Under the pieces are notes generated by a model, which saw only the letters and a list, made by a program, of their open reading frames with translations, was not told where the DNA came from and searched no databases. Below are positions 17,612 through 26,988 of a DNA stretch of 64,000 nt, piece by piece. Source of the DNA: Sphingomonas phyllosphaerae (GTDB lineage Bacteria > Pseudomonadota > Alphaproteobacteria > Sphingomonadales > Sphingomonadaceae); the NCBI RefSeq assembly GCF_029623345.1, contig NZ_JAPYKH010000018.1, forward strand, positions 1-64,000, given 5' to 3'. Every line of letters starts with the position of its first letter. Position 1 is the first letter of the stretch. Both the position numbers and the translations under genes were made by a program.

Positions 17612-18444
17612 GGTGCTGTCAGTCTAATGCAAACTCGTCTCTACAAGATGCACTTTGACCTTCGTGGACGACGAGTCAGCTGGCAAGCGCCTGCCACTCT
17701 GCCAGCGCCGCGTAGCGGCGCTGCTTGTAGGTCTGGCGGTCGACGAGGTGGCGTTCGTGATTGAAGTGGTTGTGAAGGTTGGCATGGACCGAGGCGAACT
17801 TCTGTAGCGTTCGCATCTGCCGGAACCTCAGCATCGCCCGCTCTCGTCGCCTGAACGGCAGGTGCGAGTTCTCGACCCGGTTGTTAGCCCAGCGACCCAC
17901 CTCCTGCTTTTCGCGGCTGCCGAGTTCGCTCAGCGCCGCACCGTAGGAGCGCAGCCCGTCGGTGGTGATCGCGTCAGGCGAGCCGTGCCGCTTGAGCGCC
18001 TTCTTCATGAACGCGAGCGTTGCCTTCTTGTCGCGCGTCTTCGTGACGTAGCTCTCGAGCACCTCGCCCTCATGATCCACCGCGCGCCATAGGTAGACCA
18101 TCTCGCCGTTCAGCTTCACGTACATCTCGTCCAGGTGCCAGCGCCAGTGACGGAAGCCGCGCATCCGGCTCACCCGCTGGCGCCGCACCTCGCCCGCGAA
18201 CAGCGGACCAAACCTGTTCCACCATAGCCTTACCGTCTCGTGGCAGAGGTCGATCCCGCGCTCGAACAGCAGGTCCTCCACGTTCCGCAGCGACAACGGG
18301 AACCGCACGTACATCAGCACCACGAGCCGGATCACCTCCGGCGAGGAGTTAAAGTAGCGGAACGGACTGGCTGGCTTGCGCGGGCGGGGCATGCCCCTCG
18401 CCTACCCCAATCACCTGCGCAGGTGCATTAGCTTTGACAGAGCC
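17612..18444 (-). mobile_element. IS6-family insertion sequence, copy 2 (833 bp)
   Basis: Same ends as copy 1: left GGTGCTGTCAGTCTAATGC, right ending TTTGACAGAGCC. Flanking 8-mers (TATGTGGC and GTTCAGTC) do not match each other or those of copy 1. It lies in the same orientation as copy 1, so the pair could act as an IS6 pseudo-compound transposon carrying the satellite element. Its right end abuts a truncated SDR gene. Confidence 0.9.
17676..18392 (-). CDS. IS6-family transposase (DDE)
   Basis: 238 residues, with the same DDE motifs as copies 1 and 3 (DEMYVKLNG, TDGLRSYG, NNRVENSH). It is intact and starts MPRPRKPASPF. The GLRSYGAALSELGSREKQE segment differs by a few residues from copy 1. 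Confidence 0.95.
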   Translation of the reverse strand: MPRPRKPASPFRYFNSSPEVIRLVVLMYVRFPLSLRNVEDLLFERGIDLCHETVRLWWNRFGPLFAGEVRRQRVSRMRGFRHWRWHLDEMYVKLNGEMVYLWRAVDHEGEVLESYVTKTRDKKATLAFMKKALKRHGSPDAITTDGLRSYGAALSELGSREKQEVGRWANNRVENSHLPFRRRERAMLRFRQMRTLQKFASVHANLHNHFNHERHLVDRQTYKQRRYAALAEWQALAS

Positions 18445-18446
18445 GT

Positions 18447-18695
18447 TCAGTCGATCCTGGCTGGGTGCGCACCCGCATGGGCGGCAGGTCGGCACCCGTC
18501 GATCTCGACACCGGGCAGCGCACGCAGAGCCGGTTGGCGGTCAGCGACGATCCCGCAACGATGACGAGCGGCGGTTATTGGCATGACCGCCAGCGTCAGA
18601 AGCTCGCTCCCGAGGCGCTTGACCTGGCGTTTCAAGACGAATTGCTATCGCGACTGCTAGAACTGACTGGCGTTGAGTTGCCTGGCAGCGACTAA
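18447..18695 (+). pseudogene. C-terminal fragment of an SDR-family oxidoreductase
   Basis: The only recognisable part reads LAVSDDPATMTSGGYWHDRQ followed by LAPEALDLAFQDELLSRLLELTGVELPG. This is the characteristic C-terminus of a family of short-chain dehydrogenases (SDDP...TSGGYWH..R). The Rossmann core and active site are missing. The coding sequence starts right at the end of IS6 copy 2, so the 5' part was lost when the IS inserted or recombined. Confidence 0.65.
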
Positions 18696-19186
18696 CTCGA
18701 CCCATAAACGGTCACGCAGGATCACTTGGCGGTCGCTCGACTTCGGCCGATCGTTCATCTCACGTCCGAGCTTCCCGGACGTCTCACGCAGCTCTCCGGC
18801 GGGCATGCTTGGGAGGTAAGCTGCCGTCAGGGCGTAGACAAAATGCGGCCTCGAATGAACAACCGGAGCGACGGTTTGATTGTACCAACGGTGCTGTGAG
18901 CCTCGTATGTGCGGATTTTCGGTAGGCCCGTGTTGTCCGCCAGAGGGTCAGGCTTACGCGGCTGAAAGTGCTGCCATCTCGCGAACGCCGGCGTCACTCA
19001 CCTGCCAGGCTCGAGCTCGGTGGGTAAGCCACACGGCCCCCTTTAAGGAGAAAGCGAAGCGGCGACCGCGAGATGGGACGTAAGCTCGATTGTTTGTCGC
19101 CCGGCAACAACGAAGCGTTCAGACAAAGCCGTCATCACGTCGTCGACGCTGGCCAAGCATGGCGGTGATTGACTAAGGGGCCATTG
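18696..19186. other. Intergenic region upstream of the acyltransferase
   Basis: No gene recognised. It contains a perfect 7-bp inverted repeat, ACGTCCG/CGGACGT, at 18762-18782 with a 7-base loop, which could terminate transcription from the left or bind a regulator. An AAGGGG ribosome site for the next gene lies at its right end. Confidence 0.45.
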
Positions 19187-20185
19187 ATGCAGCGCATTCC
19201 GATCCTCGACGGCTGGCGCGCGCTGAGCATCCTGCTGGTACTCGCGGGGCACCTGCTGCCGCTCGGACCGCACGGCTGGGGGCTCAACGGCGCGGTCGCG
19301 GCGAGCGGCATGGCGCTGTTCTTCACCCTGTCGGGCTTCCTGATCACGCAGTTCCTGCTGCACCGGCCCGAGGTGGTGCCGTTCCTGCTTCGCCGGCTGT
19401 TTCGCATCGTGCCGCTCGGCTGGGGCGCGATGATCGTGCTGGCGTTGGCGAGCCGCGCCGGCGCCGAGTCGCTCGGCGCCAACCTACTGTTCGTGGCCAA
19501 CCTGCCGCCGACCGCGCTGCTGCCCGGCGGCGAGCACCTGTGGAGCCTGTGCGTCGAGGTGCAATTCTACGTCGGAATCGCGCTGCTGGTGGCGCTGGGC
19601 GGCCGGCGCGCGCTGTGGCTGTTACCCGTTCTGTGCGTCGCCGTGACGCTGACGCGGGTGGTGCAGCAGGCGCCGATCAGCATCTTCACCTGGCAGCGAG
19701 TCGACGAGATCCTGGCCGGCGCGACGCTGGCGCTGCTGCACGCGCGCGCGCCGCGCTGGACAGCGTCGCTGCCGCGCGTGCTGCCGCTGCTGCTCTTGCC
19801 GCTGCTGCTCGCCTCAGGCCACGAGAGCACCGGCGCGCTGATGTATCTGCGTCCCTATCTCGCCGCGGCGACAGTCGGCAGCTCGATCTACGCCGCGCCG
19901 GCGTGGCTGCGCGCTGCGTTCGGCTCGGCGCCGGCGCGCTACGTCGCCGAGGTCTCCTACGCGGTCTACGTCTTCCACGCGATGTTCGCGGCGAGCTGGC
20001 TCGGCAGCGGCGACACGCTGGCGCGCTACGTCAAGCGCCCGCTGCTGTTCGCCGCCACCTTCGCCGCAGCGCACGTCTCCACAGGACGTTTTGAGCGGCC
20101 GATGATCGAGCTCGGCAAGCTAATCGAGCGCCGCTGGCTTGCTGCGCGTTGCCGTCTTCAGGCGCCACTTTCGCCACGTTCTTAA
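19187..20185 (+). CDS. Acyltransferase-3 family membrane acyltransferase
   Basis: 332 residues from ATG 19187 (MQRIPILDGWRALSILLVLAGH); AAGGGG lies upstream, so I prefer it to the TTG at 19169. The diagnostic N-terminal motif DGWRALSILLVLAGHLLP contains the His of the family, and SGMALFFTLSGFLIT with LLRRLFRIVPLGW follows. About ten membrane helices are expected. These enzymes transfer O-acyl groups to surface sugars or lipids. Next to an SGNH protein and glycosyltransferases, exopolysaccharide decoration is the best guess. Confidence 0.88.
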   Translation: MQRIPILDGWRALSILLVLAGHLLPLGPHGWGLNGAVAASGMALFFTLSGFLITQFLLHRPEVVPFLLRRLFRIVPLGWGAMIVLALASRAGAESLGANLLFVANLPPTALLPGGEHLWSLCVEVQFYVGIALLVALGGRRALWLLPVLCVAVTLTRVVQQAPISIFTWQRVDEILAGATLALLHARAPRWTASLPRVLPLLLLPLLLASGHESTGALMYLRPYLAAATVGSSIYAAPAWLRAAFGSAPARYVAEVSYAVYVFHAMFAASWLGSGDTLARYVKRPLLFAATFAAAHVSTGRFERPMIELGKLIERRWLAARCRLQAPLSPRS

Positions 20186-20351
20186 TAAAGCCTCAACCTT
20201 GGTCGTTCACTTGCAACTGAGCGCCCTCACGGCGCAACTCCCTATGAGGGCGACTTGAAGCATGCTGCGACCTATGCTCCACCTGCCATTCACAGCACGC
20301 TCAGCCGGCCACGGAGACGCCGCGGCTCCCGCCGGGAATTTTGGAGTTTTC

Positions 20352-21191
20352 ATGGCTCGACAGCTACTCACTGCTGGTCTCATCCTCAGCTTCTCAGCAT
20401 GCGGCGGCTCCGCCGCGGGCCGTGGCGTGAGTAGTTCGACGCTTCCAATCGCTGTCGTCCAGGCTCCTAGCGCCGGGCTGGCCACTCCGAGCGCGGCATC
20501 CAGCCCGGTCGCGGCACCGGCCGCCTCTGCTACGCCCGGTAGCGTCGGCTTCGCCCCCGAACCGGAGCCATTAGCAGTGGCGCCCGGCCCTTCCTCCCTG
20601 ACAGCTTTGAAGGGCGTAGTTGCCGAGGGCGACTCTATCTCTGTTTTTTGGGGCGGCAACTACACGGGCATTTTCGCCGCTGCTCACCCGAAGATCACAT
20701 TCACCGGCCTAGCGGTCGGTGGTGCCGGCATCTCTGACGTTGGCGGCGGAAACGGCTTGGTCCAGCGCCTGCCCAAGTTGATCGCACTCAAGCCTGCGGT
20801 GGTCACGATCTTGATCGGCGCCAACGATCTACCTGGTAAACGTTACGTGAGCACCTGGGCGTGGCTCGACGCCCTCTGGGCTTATGTCGCCGAGGTGAAA
20901 GCGACCGGGGCCAAGGTCATTGTCGGCACCGTTCTGCCAATCTGCCTACCACAGTATCCGGATCTTACGTCCAGCCAAAAAGAGCGCCGCGCGGTTGCGA
21001 ATGATGCCATTCGAGCCGAGGTCGGAAAGCGGATCGACGGTGTATTTGATCTCGCGCGCGACCCGACGGTCGGCAACGACGAGGCGGCGTGTGACACAAC
21101 CATCTATAGCGATGGGCTTCACCCGACTGCCAAGGGGCAGGAAGCCATCGCGAAAGTTTACAGCACCGCGGTCGAGGCGGCGCTTCGGTAA
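20352..21191 (+). CDS. SGNH/GDSL hydrolase-like lipoprotein
   Basis: 279 residues from ATG 20352, with TTGGAG upstream; the open frame extends further 5' without a ribosome site. The N-terminus MARQLLTAGLILSFSACGG looks like a lipoprotein signal with a lipobox cysteine. A Pro/Ala/Ser linker is followed by an SGNH domain: block I AEGDSISVFWG, block II GLAVGGAGIS, block III LIGANDL and block V YSDGLHPT (catalytic Asp/His). Such enzymes add or remove acyl groups; beside an acyltransferase, sugar O-acetylation or deacetylation is likely. Confidence 0.85.
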   Translation: MARQLLTAGLILSFSACGGSAAGRGVSSSTLPIAVVQAPSAGLATPSAASSPVAAPAASATPGSVGFAPEPEPLAVAPGPSSLTALKGVVAEGDSISVFWGGNYTGIFAAAHPKITFTGLAVGGAGISDVGGGNGLVQRLPKLIALKPAVVTILIGANDLPGKRYVSTWAWLDALWAYVAEVKATGAKVIVGTVLPICLPQYPDLTSSQKERRAVANDAIRAEVGKRIDGVFDLARDPTVGNDEAACDTTIYSDGLHPTAKGQEAIAKVYSTAVEAALR

Positions 21192-21258
21192 ACCAGCCGA
21201 CGCCGGCTGCGTCGGTGAAGAGATTGCACAGCTTCATTCATTGTAGGCCGCACACCTA

Positions 21259-22425
21259 CTAGACGTAAGTTCGAGCCATCTCACTAAGATAGCTCGAATT
21301 CTTACCGTTCTCAGCCCATTCCATGATCATCGTGCTCCAATCTGCCGCGGCCGTAACCCGCTCCCACGTCATTGGCGCGGCGCTGGAGAGCGCCGCGTAG
21401 AGCTCTGTGTCACTGGCGAGTTGCCGAATTCTCGCCAGCAATGCCTGATGATCTTGTGCCTTGAAAAGCAACGCATCCGCTCCATCAGTGAACGCCGCCG
21501 CAAAGATGGGGTGATCGCTGCAGATGATCGGAGTTCGCGAGGCCAATGCCTCGAACAGGACGAGTGGGAAGCCTTCCTGGAAGCTGTAGCGGCTCGGCAC
21601 CACCACCGCGTCGCTCTCACGCATGACCTGAAAAGCTTCCTCATTGTCGAGGAGACCGGTAAAACGCACCTGCTCGCTCACTCCTAGCGATGCCGCCAGC
21701 TGTCGCATCGCTGGTATATCACCTCGACCGACAATCTTCGCGTCGACGATGAGACTGTCGCCGCGCGACGCAGCGACCGCCCTGATCAGGTCGGGAACAC
21801 CTTTGCTTTCGATAACGCTGCCGACGAAACACAGCGAGAAACGATTGCCACCCTCACGCCGCTTCGAACCGTGCTGTCGCGGGGTCCTGGCGAAGGGCAC
21901 GTTCCAAGGAAACAGCTTTTCCCGCCGCACCCCCGCGTCGGCGAGCAACTTCGTCGCGGGTACGCCGTGGTTCGCGACGAACTCGAAGGCGCTACTGTTA
22001 AGCAGGTGACGAAGCAGGAAGAGGTTCACACGCGCGCGGAAGCTACGGCGATCGAATGAGTCAGCCAGTACTGATAGGCCCCGCTTCCCCGTCCGCCAGA
22101 CAGCATGGTGTAGCGCCAAACTTGGGAAGTGACAGACAATCGCGGCGTTCGGGTCGCGCTTCAACGCAGCCGTCAGACGCGGATCACGATGATGCCGGCC
22201 GCCCAAGCCCGTTGCCGTTACGTTAGGCGCGATGACGACAGCGTCGGATTCCGCCTCCATAAGGCTATAGAGATCCACCCGGTGGCCACGCGAACCTAGC
22301 TCCACAAAGGTTCGGATAAGTTCGTCGTGTGTCGCATATGACTGCGACTCGCCAGCGTCGTACCGCCGCGCCGCCTCGACGAAGTCTCCGGCGTAGAAGT
22401 AAATTGAGATACCATCTTTCGACAT
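21259..22425 (-). CDS. Glycosyltransferase, GT4-like
   Basis: 388 residues. The C-terminal GT-B half has the nucleotide-sugar signature LCFVGSVIESKGVPDLIRAV, VDAKIVGRGD, VRFTGLLDNEEAF and the E-x7-E pair in EGFPLVLFEALASRTPIICSD. The N-terminus lacks a signal peptide, so it acts on the cytoplasmic face. It follows the flippase gene on the same strand (49-base gap), so both belong to one exopolysaccharide operon. The acceptor and donor sugars cannot be read from sequence. Confidence 0.88.
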   Translation of the reverse strand: MSKDGISIYFYAGDFVEAARRYDAGESQSYATHDELIRTFVELGSRGHRVDLYSLMEAESDAVVIAPNVTATGLGGRHHRDPRLTAALKRDPNAAIVCHFPSLALHHAVWRTGKRGLSVLADSFDRRSFRARVNLFLLRHLLNSSAFEFVANHGVPATKLLADAGVRREKLFPWNVPFARTPRQHGSKRREGGNRFSLCFVGSVIESKGVPDLIRAVAASRGDSLIVDAKIVGRGDIPAMRQLAASLGVSEQVRFTGLLDNEEAFQVMRESDAVVVPSRYSFQEGFPLVLFEALASRTPIICSDHPIFAAAFTDGADALLFKAQDHQALLARIRQLASDTELYAALSSAAPMTWERVTAAADWSTMIMEWAENGKNSSYLSEMARTYV

Positions 22426-22474
22426 GATGTCTGGCGCCCACGATCGCTGTGTAGTTGGTCCGATCTCGCCCCTG

Positions 22475-23866
22475 CTACAGTCGATGCATTAAGAAGAGCT
22501 GGTGCGCCGGCGCACCCAGCCCAGCCTGGAACATCGCCGCTCGAAGGACAAACGCGGTACCGAGCAGGATAAGCGTGGCAAGCACGTCCTGTCGGGCGAA
22601 GCCGATCCCGTGCCTCGCCTGCCCTATTGAGAGGCACGCGTACCGAAGGCACTCGGCCGCCACAAGTGCCGCCCCTGCCGCGACGATACCGTACGACTGA
22701 AGCGCGAGCGGGAGGAGCACCAACAAGCCCGCTAACTTGGCGACGCTGCCGAACGCGCTGAACTTGGGCGCACCAAGCCCCAACATGACGTTCTCATTCA
22801 GCGTGTTCAGGATCATCATCCAGGCCGATAGGCAAACCCATGGAAGCAGCACCGCCGCTCCATGGTAGCGTGAATCGTAAAGGAACGAGACCAGTACGTC
22901 CGACACCGCGACGAACGAACCGATCGCTGCCGCCGAAGCGAACACGAATTGTCCACGCCGGTGCGCCAGGCGGCGCTGCAACTCAGCACCGCGCGCGTCA
23001 CTCGCGGCTACCGACGGAAAGACAAGCTCACTTCCAAGCTTGACGCTGAAAGACGCAAATACGTCCGCAAGCGACCGCGCGATCCCATAAACGCCTAGTG
23101 CCGCGAAGCTGACGTACTTTGCGAGTACCAATCTGTCCAAATTGGACGAGAGGAAAAATACGACCGACGAAACAAAGACCCATTTGCCAAACCCAATAAT
23201 CTCAAAAGCGTAAGTTCGATCAATCATCGGGCTGTACCGCAGGTCCCGAAGAATGAAGTATGAGAGAATGGTCGGCATACATGATGCGAGCACGTTGCCA
23301 ATGACAAGCCCAAGTATGTCCGGAGACAACCAGGAGGAGAGGATCAGCGCGACCGTCCCGAGTAGCGTCGAGACAACCTCGAACGTTGCTGTGCGATGGG
23401 TCGCGAGACGCTTGACCGCTAGTGGCAGCCCGATGGATGTTCCGCCGGTCAGGATGAAGAATGCCGCCATGAAAGGCAGAACGAAGCTTAAACGTGGATC
23501 ATCGTAGTAGGATCGGAACACCGGGACCAGAACAAACGTCAGCAACGCCAGCAGAATTCCACGTAGTATCTGCAGAGTCCAAGCCGTGTTGTAGAACCGT
23601 GGATCCTCTGCGTTCTTCGAGCTAACAACGTTTTGCGCTATACCGATATCAGTGAATAGCTCGATACCGACGCGCAGCGTCGTCAAGAGAATCATGACGC
23701 CGAACAAGTCTGGCGCCAAAATCCGCGTGAGGACTAGGTTCGAGCCGAAGCGGATTGCCTGAACGATCCCGTAGCCGGCTGTGGCCCAGCCGAGCCGCTT
23801 TAGCATGAGCTCAGGCACATGAAGCTGCTTAAAGAATCCGGAGAAAGAGCGAGTGTTATCTGTCAT
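22475..23866 (-). CDS. Wzx-like polysaccharide flippase (MATE/MOP superfamily)
   Basis: 463 residues with about 12-14 hydrophobic segments. The start FKQLHVPELMLKRLGWATAGYGIVQAIRFGSNLVLTRILAPDLFGVMILL is typical of oligosaccharide flippases (PST family; G...R...N..L.R.L.P..FG). It would move lipid-linked repeat units across the inner membrane. It lies upstream of a GT4 gene on the same strand. Confidence 0.88.
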   Translation of the reverse strand: MTDNTRSFSGFFKQLHVPELMLKRLGWATAGYGIVQAIRFGSNLVLTRILAPDLFGVMILLTTLRVGIELFTDIGIAQNVVSSKNAEDPRFYNTAWTLQILRGILLALLTFVLVPVFRSYYDDPRLSFVLPFMAAFFILTGGTSIGLPLAVKRLATHRTATFEVVSTLLGTVALILSSWLSPDILGLVIGNVLASCMPTILSYFILRDLRYSPMIDRTYAFEIIGFGKWVFVSSVVFFLSSNLDRLVLAKYVSFAALGVYGIARSLADVFASFSVKLGSELVFPSVAASDARGAELQRRLAHRRGQFVFASAAAIGSFVAVSDVLVSFLYDSRYHGAAVLLPWVCLSAWMMILNTLNENVMLGLGAPKFSAFGSVAKLAGLLVLLPLALQSYGIVAAGAALVAAECLRYACLSIGQARHGIGFARQDVLATLILLGTAFVLRAAMFQAGLGAPAHQLFLMHRL

Positions 23867-24014
23867 CTGAGAGAGCTCAAGTCATTCCATCCTCGTTACA
23901 CCGACACACGATCGGTTTCGTGGCACGGAGCATCAGTTTTAGTTCCATGAACGATGAGCCACAGACGAGCCAGATGCTGATCGGCCAGACCCTCGTGTTG
24001 AATGGCTATGTCGA

Positions 24015-25274
24015 CTAATGATGCTCCGCTGTTTGGGCGACTGTTCTGCCACGGCCTGGGATTGCCACTAAACGCCTGCTCGTCTTCCACTCGAACGGAC
24101 CCTGTTGGACCAATTGCTGGCCATTGCCCAGGTCACCGCCCGAGCAATTTAGCATCTTATCGATGCAATTGTCCGTCCATAGCTTCATGACCTTGTCGTC
24201 CCATGCGCCGAACCAGTCGGCGTGAAAGGTCGATCCGGCCGTCATTCGACCCATACCCGGCATATCGTCCGACGACAGGTACCAACTCGCCGCGCCATCG
24301 TCATCGACCGTATACCATGCACCCATGGTGAAGGCGGGTATGACATACGGGTGAGTGGAGGGGCAGCGCGGAGAGCCTTGGCTCCCATAGCTCGCGGTCG
24401 CCATATGGTCGCGGTGATTAGGGCTGTCCAGTCTTTGCCCGTCCCAGCAATCGGGAGCGTTGATGATGGCGCCCAGCCGCGCTCCGGCGGGACAATTCTG
24501 CGCCGCTTCGGCGATGGTGCGATAGTGAGCGCTCTTTGCACCAGGCCCGTCGCAGTTGAAATAGCCCCCCGCCGCGCTCGGTCGATGAGTGATCATGTCG
24601 TAGCCGAATATCATTCGAAGACCGCGTGGGATTCCGGTGCATCCCCGTGGCGCCATGCGCAGGCAATCCGGAGAAGAAGCCGGATGACGCTTGTAGTAAA
24701 TCGTGACATAGTCGGGACGAACGACGTGCCCACGACCGTCAAGCATCGCTGGCATCCAATAAGCCGAGCGATTGGCTGTGTTCATGCAAGTGCTGCTGCC
24801 GCGTGAGCGCAGCGTCTCGTAGGTTGAGTAGGCATCCCCTGTCGTGTTGCCAAACCACTGATGAAGGTGGCTCTTCCCCGGCTGACCTGGGAATACGATA
24901 GGGTCGTCATAGCTGACCTGACCGGGCTGGCAGATAAAGCGGAAAGCGCCGACCGTGTCAGGCCTGGAAGATGGCGGCACTATCCCCGTTCCACCGGTCG
25001 GCTGTACCATCGTCCGAAGCAGCTCCCGCGAAGGAATTTCGGATGGCTCTTCCGCCACGTCGCCGCCGACCTGCGGCACGCTCACGTCGCCGTGCGGGTT
25101 CGCTGCGCCGGGCACACGCGGCTCCACCGCGTGCATCGCAGGGGCTTTGCCCTGCCCGCCGGTCACGACCAGCTCTGCCGGGTGCTCATCAACCCTTAGA
25201 CCCGAGCTTGTCTGCGCGTCAGCGGGTGCTGAGACCGCTGCCGCGAGCAGAAAGATGACGGCCCAACGATGCAA
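24015..25274 (-). CDS. DUF1996-domain secreted protein
   Basis: 419 residues from TTG 25274, chosen because a perfect GGAGG (minus strand, 25281-25285) lies six bases upstream and the product then opens with a clean signal peptide (MHRWAVIFLLAAAVSAPADAQ). Longer in-frame starts (25319, 25355) lack this. The DUF1996 core is evident: GKSHLHQWFGNT, PDCWDGQRLDSPNHRDHMA, CPSTHPYVIPAFTM and FHADWFGAWD. The family occurs in secreted proteins of bacteria and fungi, often next to polysaccharide genes, with no established biochemical role. Confidence 0.85.
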   Translation of the reverse strand: MHRWAVIFLLAAAVSAPADAQTSSGLRVDEHPAELVVTGGQGKAPAMHAVEPRVPGAANPHGDVSVPQVGGDVAEEPSEIPSRELLRTMVQPTGGTGIVPPSSRPDTVGAFRFICQPGQVSYDDPIVFPGQPGKSHLHQWFGNTTGDAYSTYETLRSRGSSTCMNTANRSAYWMPAMLDGRGHVVRPDYVTIYYKRHPASSPDCLRMAPRGCTGIPRGLRMIFGYDMITHRPSAAGGYFNCDGPGAKSAHYRTIAEAAQNCPAGARLGAIINAPDCWDGQRLDSPNHRDHMATASYGSQGSPRCPSTHPYVIPAFTMGAWYTVDDDGAASWYLSSDDMPGMGRMTAGSTFHADWFGAWDDKVMKLWTDNCIDKMLNCSGGDLGNGQQLVQQGPFEWKTSRRLVAIPGRGRTVAQTAEHH

Positions 25275-25698
25275 GACAATCCTCCAAGTAGGCGTGACGC
25301 CCTCGCGCCTGCGCTCCATCCCGAACGCCCTATGATCATCGGCGGCACGGGGCAATTAGGTGAGCGATATCGGGAGCACCGATTCGGGATTGATCGACGA
25401 GCAGACGCGGCGCAGCCACCTTCCCGTGAGTCAAATGCGCACGAGGCAGCTTATTTCAGGCCGGGGCCTACCCTCGAGCGGGATCAGAGTGGGTAAGATT
25501 TCTGGTCACCTCGAGGCTTCAGCCTAACAATCAAACCGAAATGGTTGGATATGTTTTACCGATGCACGGCGCGGCAGAGATCACGAAAAAAGGCTCGAAA
25601 AATTGTCTCTGTTTGAACCGATCTGCATCTAAGTGCCCTTGTCGGCGGCTCGCAGGATGTGACAGGTCGATTACTTACCCGGGGGGGGAGCTTAGGGC
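25275..25698. other. Divergent promoter region in the polysaccharide cluster
   Basis: 424 bases between the DUF1996 gene (minus) and a glycosyltransferase (plus). It must hold both promoters; I did not identify either. It ends with a run of eight G (25681-25688) ten bases before the ATG at 25699, overlapping the ribosome-binding position. Confidence 0.5.
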
Positions 25699-26988
25699 AT
25701 GGCCGGATCGGTCGCTTACTTGATTAACCAGTATCCGAAAGTTAGTCATAGCTTTATCAGAACGGAGGTGCTGGCCCTCGAGGCGCAAGGCGTCGCGGTG
25801 GAGCGCTTCGCCGTCCGCGGCTGGGACTCGGAGATCGTGGACCCGCTTGATCAAGAGGAACTCGCACGGACGCGGTACCTTCTGCGCGGAGGCGCGCCAC
25901 CACTCGTCTTGGCGGTCGTTCGCGCCGTGGTCCGACGACCGCGGCGATTCGTCACCGCCCTCAAGATGGCTTGGCAGCTCTCACGCGGTGGTGAGCGGGG
26001 CTTCCCCCTGCACATGATATACTTGGCAGAGGCCTGCCTGCTACTGCAGTGGATTGGCGCGCTGCGTCATGTCACTCACGTCCACGCGCACTTCGGCAGC
26101 AATGCCGCCGTTGTCGCTATGTTAACACGAACGCTGGGAGGTCCGTCCTACAGCTTTACCGTTCACGGACCGGAGGAGTTCGACAAACCACTGCAATGGA
26201 AGCTTCGCGAGAAAATCGCAAACGCTGCATTCGTCGTCGCGATCACTAGCTACTGCCGCAGCCAATTGTACCGCTGGTCAGCCGCTTCTGATTGGGCGAA
26301 GATCGAGGTGGTTCATTGCGCGGTGGATCCACGCTTCACCGATGTCGAGATTACCAGCCCGCCAGCGACCGACACGATCGTGTCGATTGGCCGATTGTGC
26401 GAACAAAAGGGTCAGCTTCTCCTCATTGAATCATTGGCTGTGCTGCGAGAACGCGGGGTGCGCCCGCGACTGGTGCTGGTGGGCGACGGCGAGATGCGCT
26501 CCACGATTGAGCGCGCGATCGCCGCAGCGCGGCTCGAAGAGCAAGTGGTGCTAGCGGGCTGGGTCGACGCGAGCGGAATCAGCTCCCTCCTTGATGGCGC
26601 GCGCGCGTTGGTCTTGCCGAGCTTCGGCGAGGGACTTCCGGTGGCGATCATGGAGGCGATGACGCGCGGCCGTCCTGTGCTCTCCACCTACATCGCGGGC
26701 ATACCGGAGTTGGTGCGTGACGGCGTCGATGGTTGGCTGGCGCCGGCCGGAGACGTCGGTACGCTCGCAGACTGTATCGAGCGAATCATGCTGGCATCGC
26801 CCGAGACGCTGGCGGAGCTAGGCTCGTCTGCGAGGGCTCGTGTCATGGCCCGGCACGTTCCGCTTCCGGAGGCAGCGAAGCTGGCGCGCCTCTTCCGAAC
26901 CGCCGCCGAGCAGACGCTGGCATCACCGACTCCGACGCCGCTCCACAACCTCGTGGAAGAAGTCGCGGTAGCGCGCGGCCACGCTTGA
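25699..26988 (+). CDS. Glycosyltransferase, GT4 family (WcaL-like)
   Basis: 429 residues. The start MAGSVAYLINQYPKVSHSFIRTEVLALEAQG is characteristic of the colanic-acid WcaL-type GT4 group. HVHAHFGSNAA, FTVHGPEEFD and IVSIGRLCEQKGQ are followed by the E-x7-E motif in LPSFGEGLPVAIMEAMTRGRP. It acts in the cytoplasm on lipid-linked intermediates. Its 3' end overlaps the convergent gene by 66 bp. Confidence 0.9.
   Translation: MAGSVAYLINQYPKVSHSFIRTEVLALEAQGVAVERFAVRGWDSEIVDPLDQEELARTRYLLRGGAPPLVLAVVRAVVRRPRRFVTALKMAWQLSRGGERGFPLHMIYLAEACLLLQWIGALRHVTHVHAHFGSNAAVVAMLTRTLGGPSYSFTVHGPEEFDKPLQWKLREKIANAAFVVAITSYCRSQLYRWSAASDWAKIEVVHCAVDPRFTDVEITSPPATDTIVSIGRLCEQKGQLLLIESLAVLRERGVRPRLVLVGDGEMRSTIERAIAAARLEEQVVLAGWVDASGISSLLDGARALVLPSFGEGLPVAIMEAMTRGRPVLSTYIAGIPELVRDGVDGWLAPAGDVGTLADCIERIMLASPETLAELGSSARARVMARHVPLPEAAKLARLFRTAAEQTLASPTPTPLHNLVEEVAVARGHA

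Noticed and set aside
25681-25688. G8 tract as a phase-variation switch
   Set aside because: Eight bases is short for slippage, it lies outside the coding frame, and it may simply act as part of the ribosome site.
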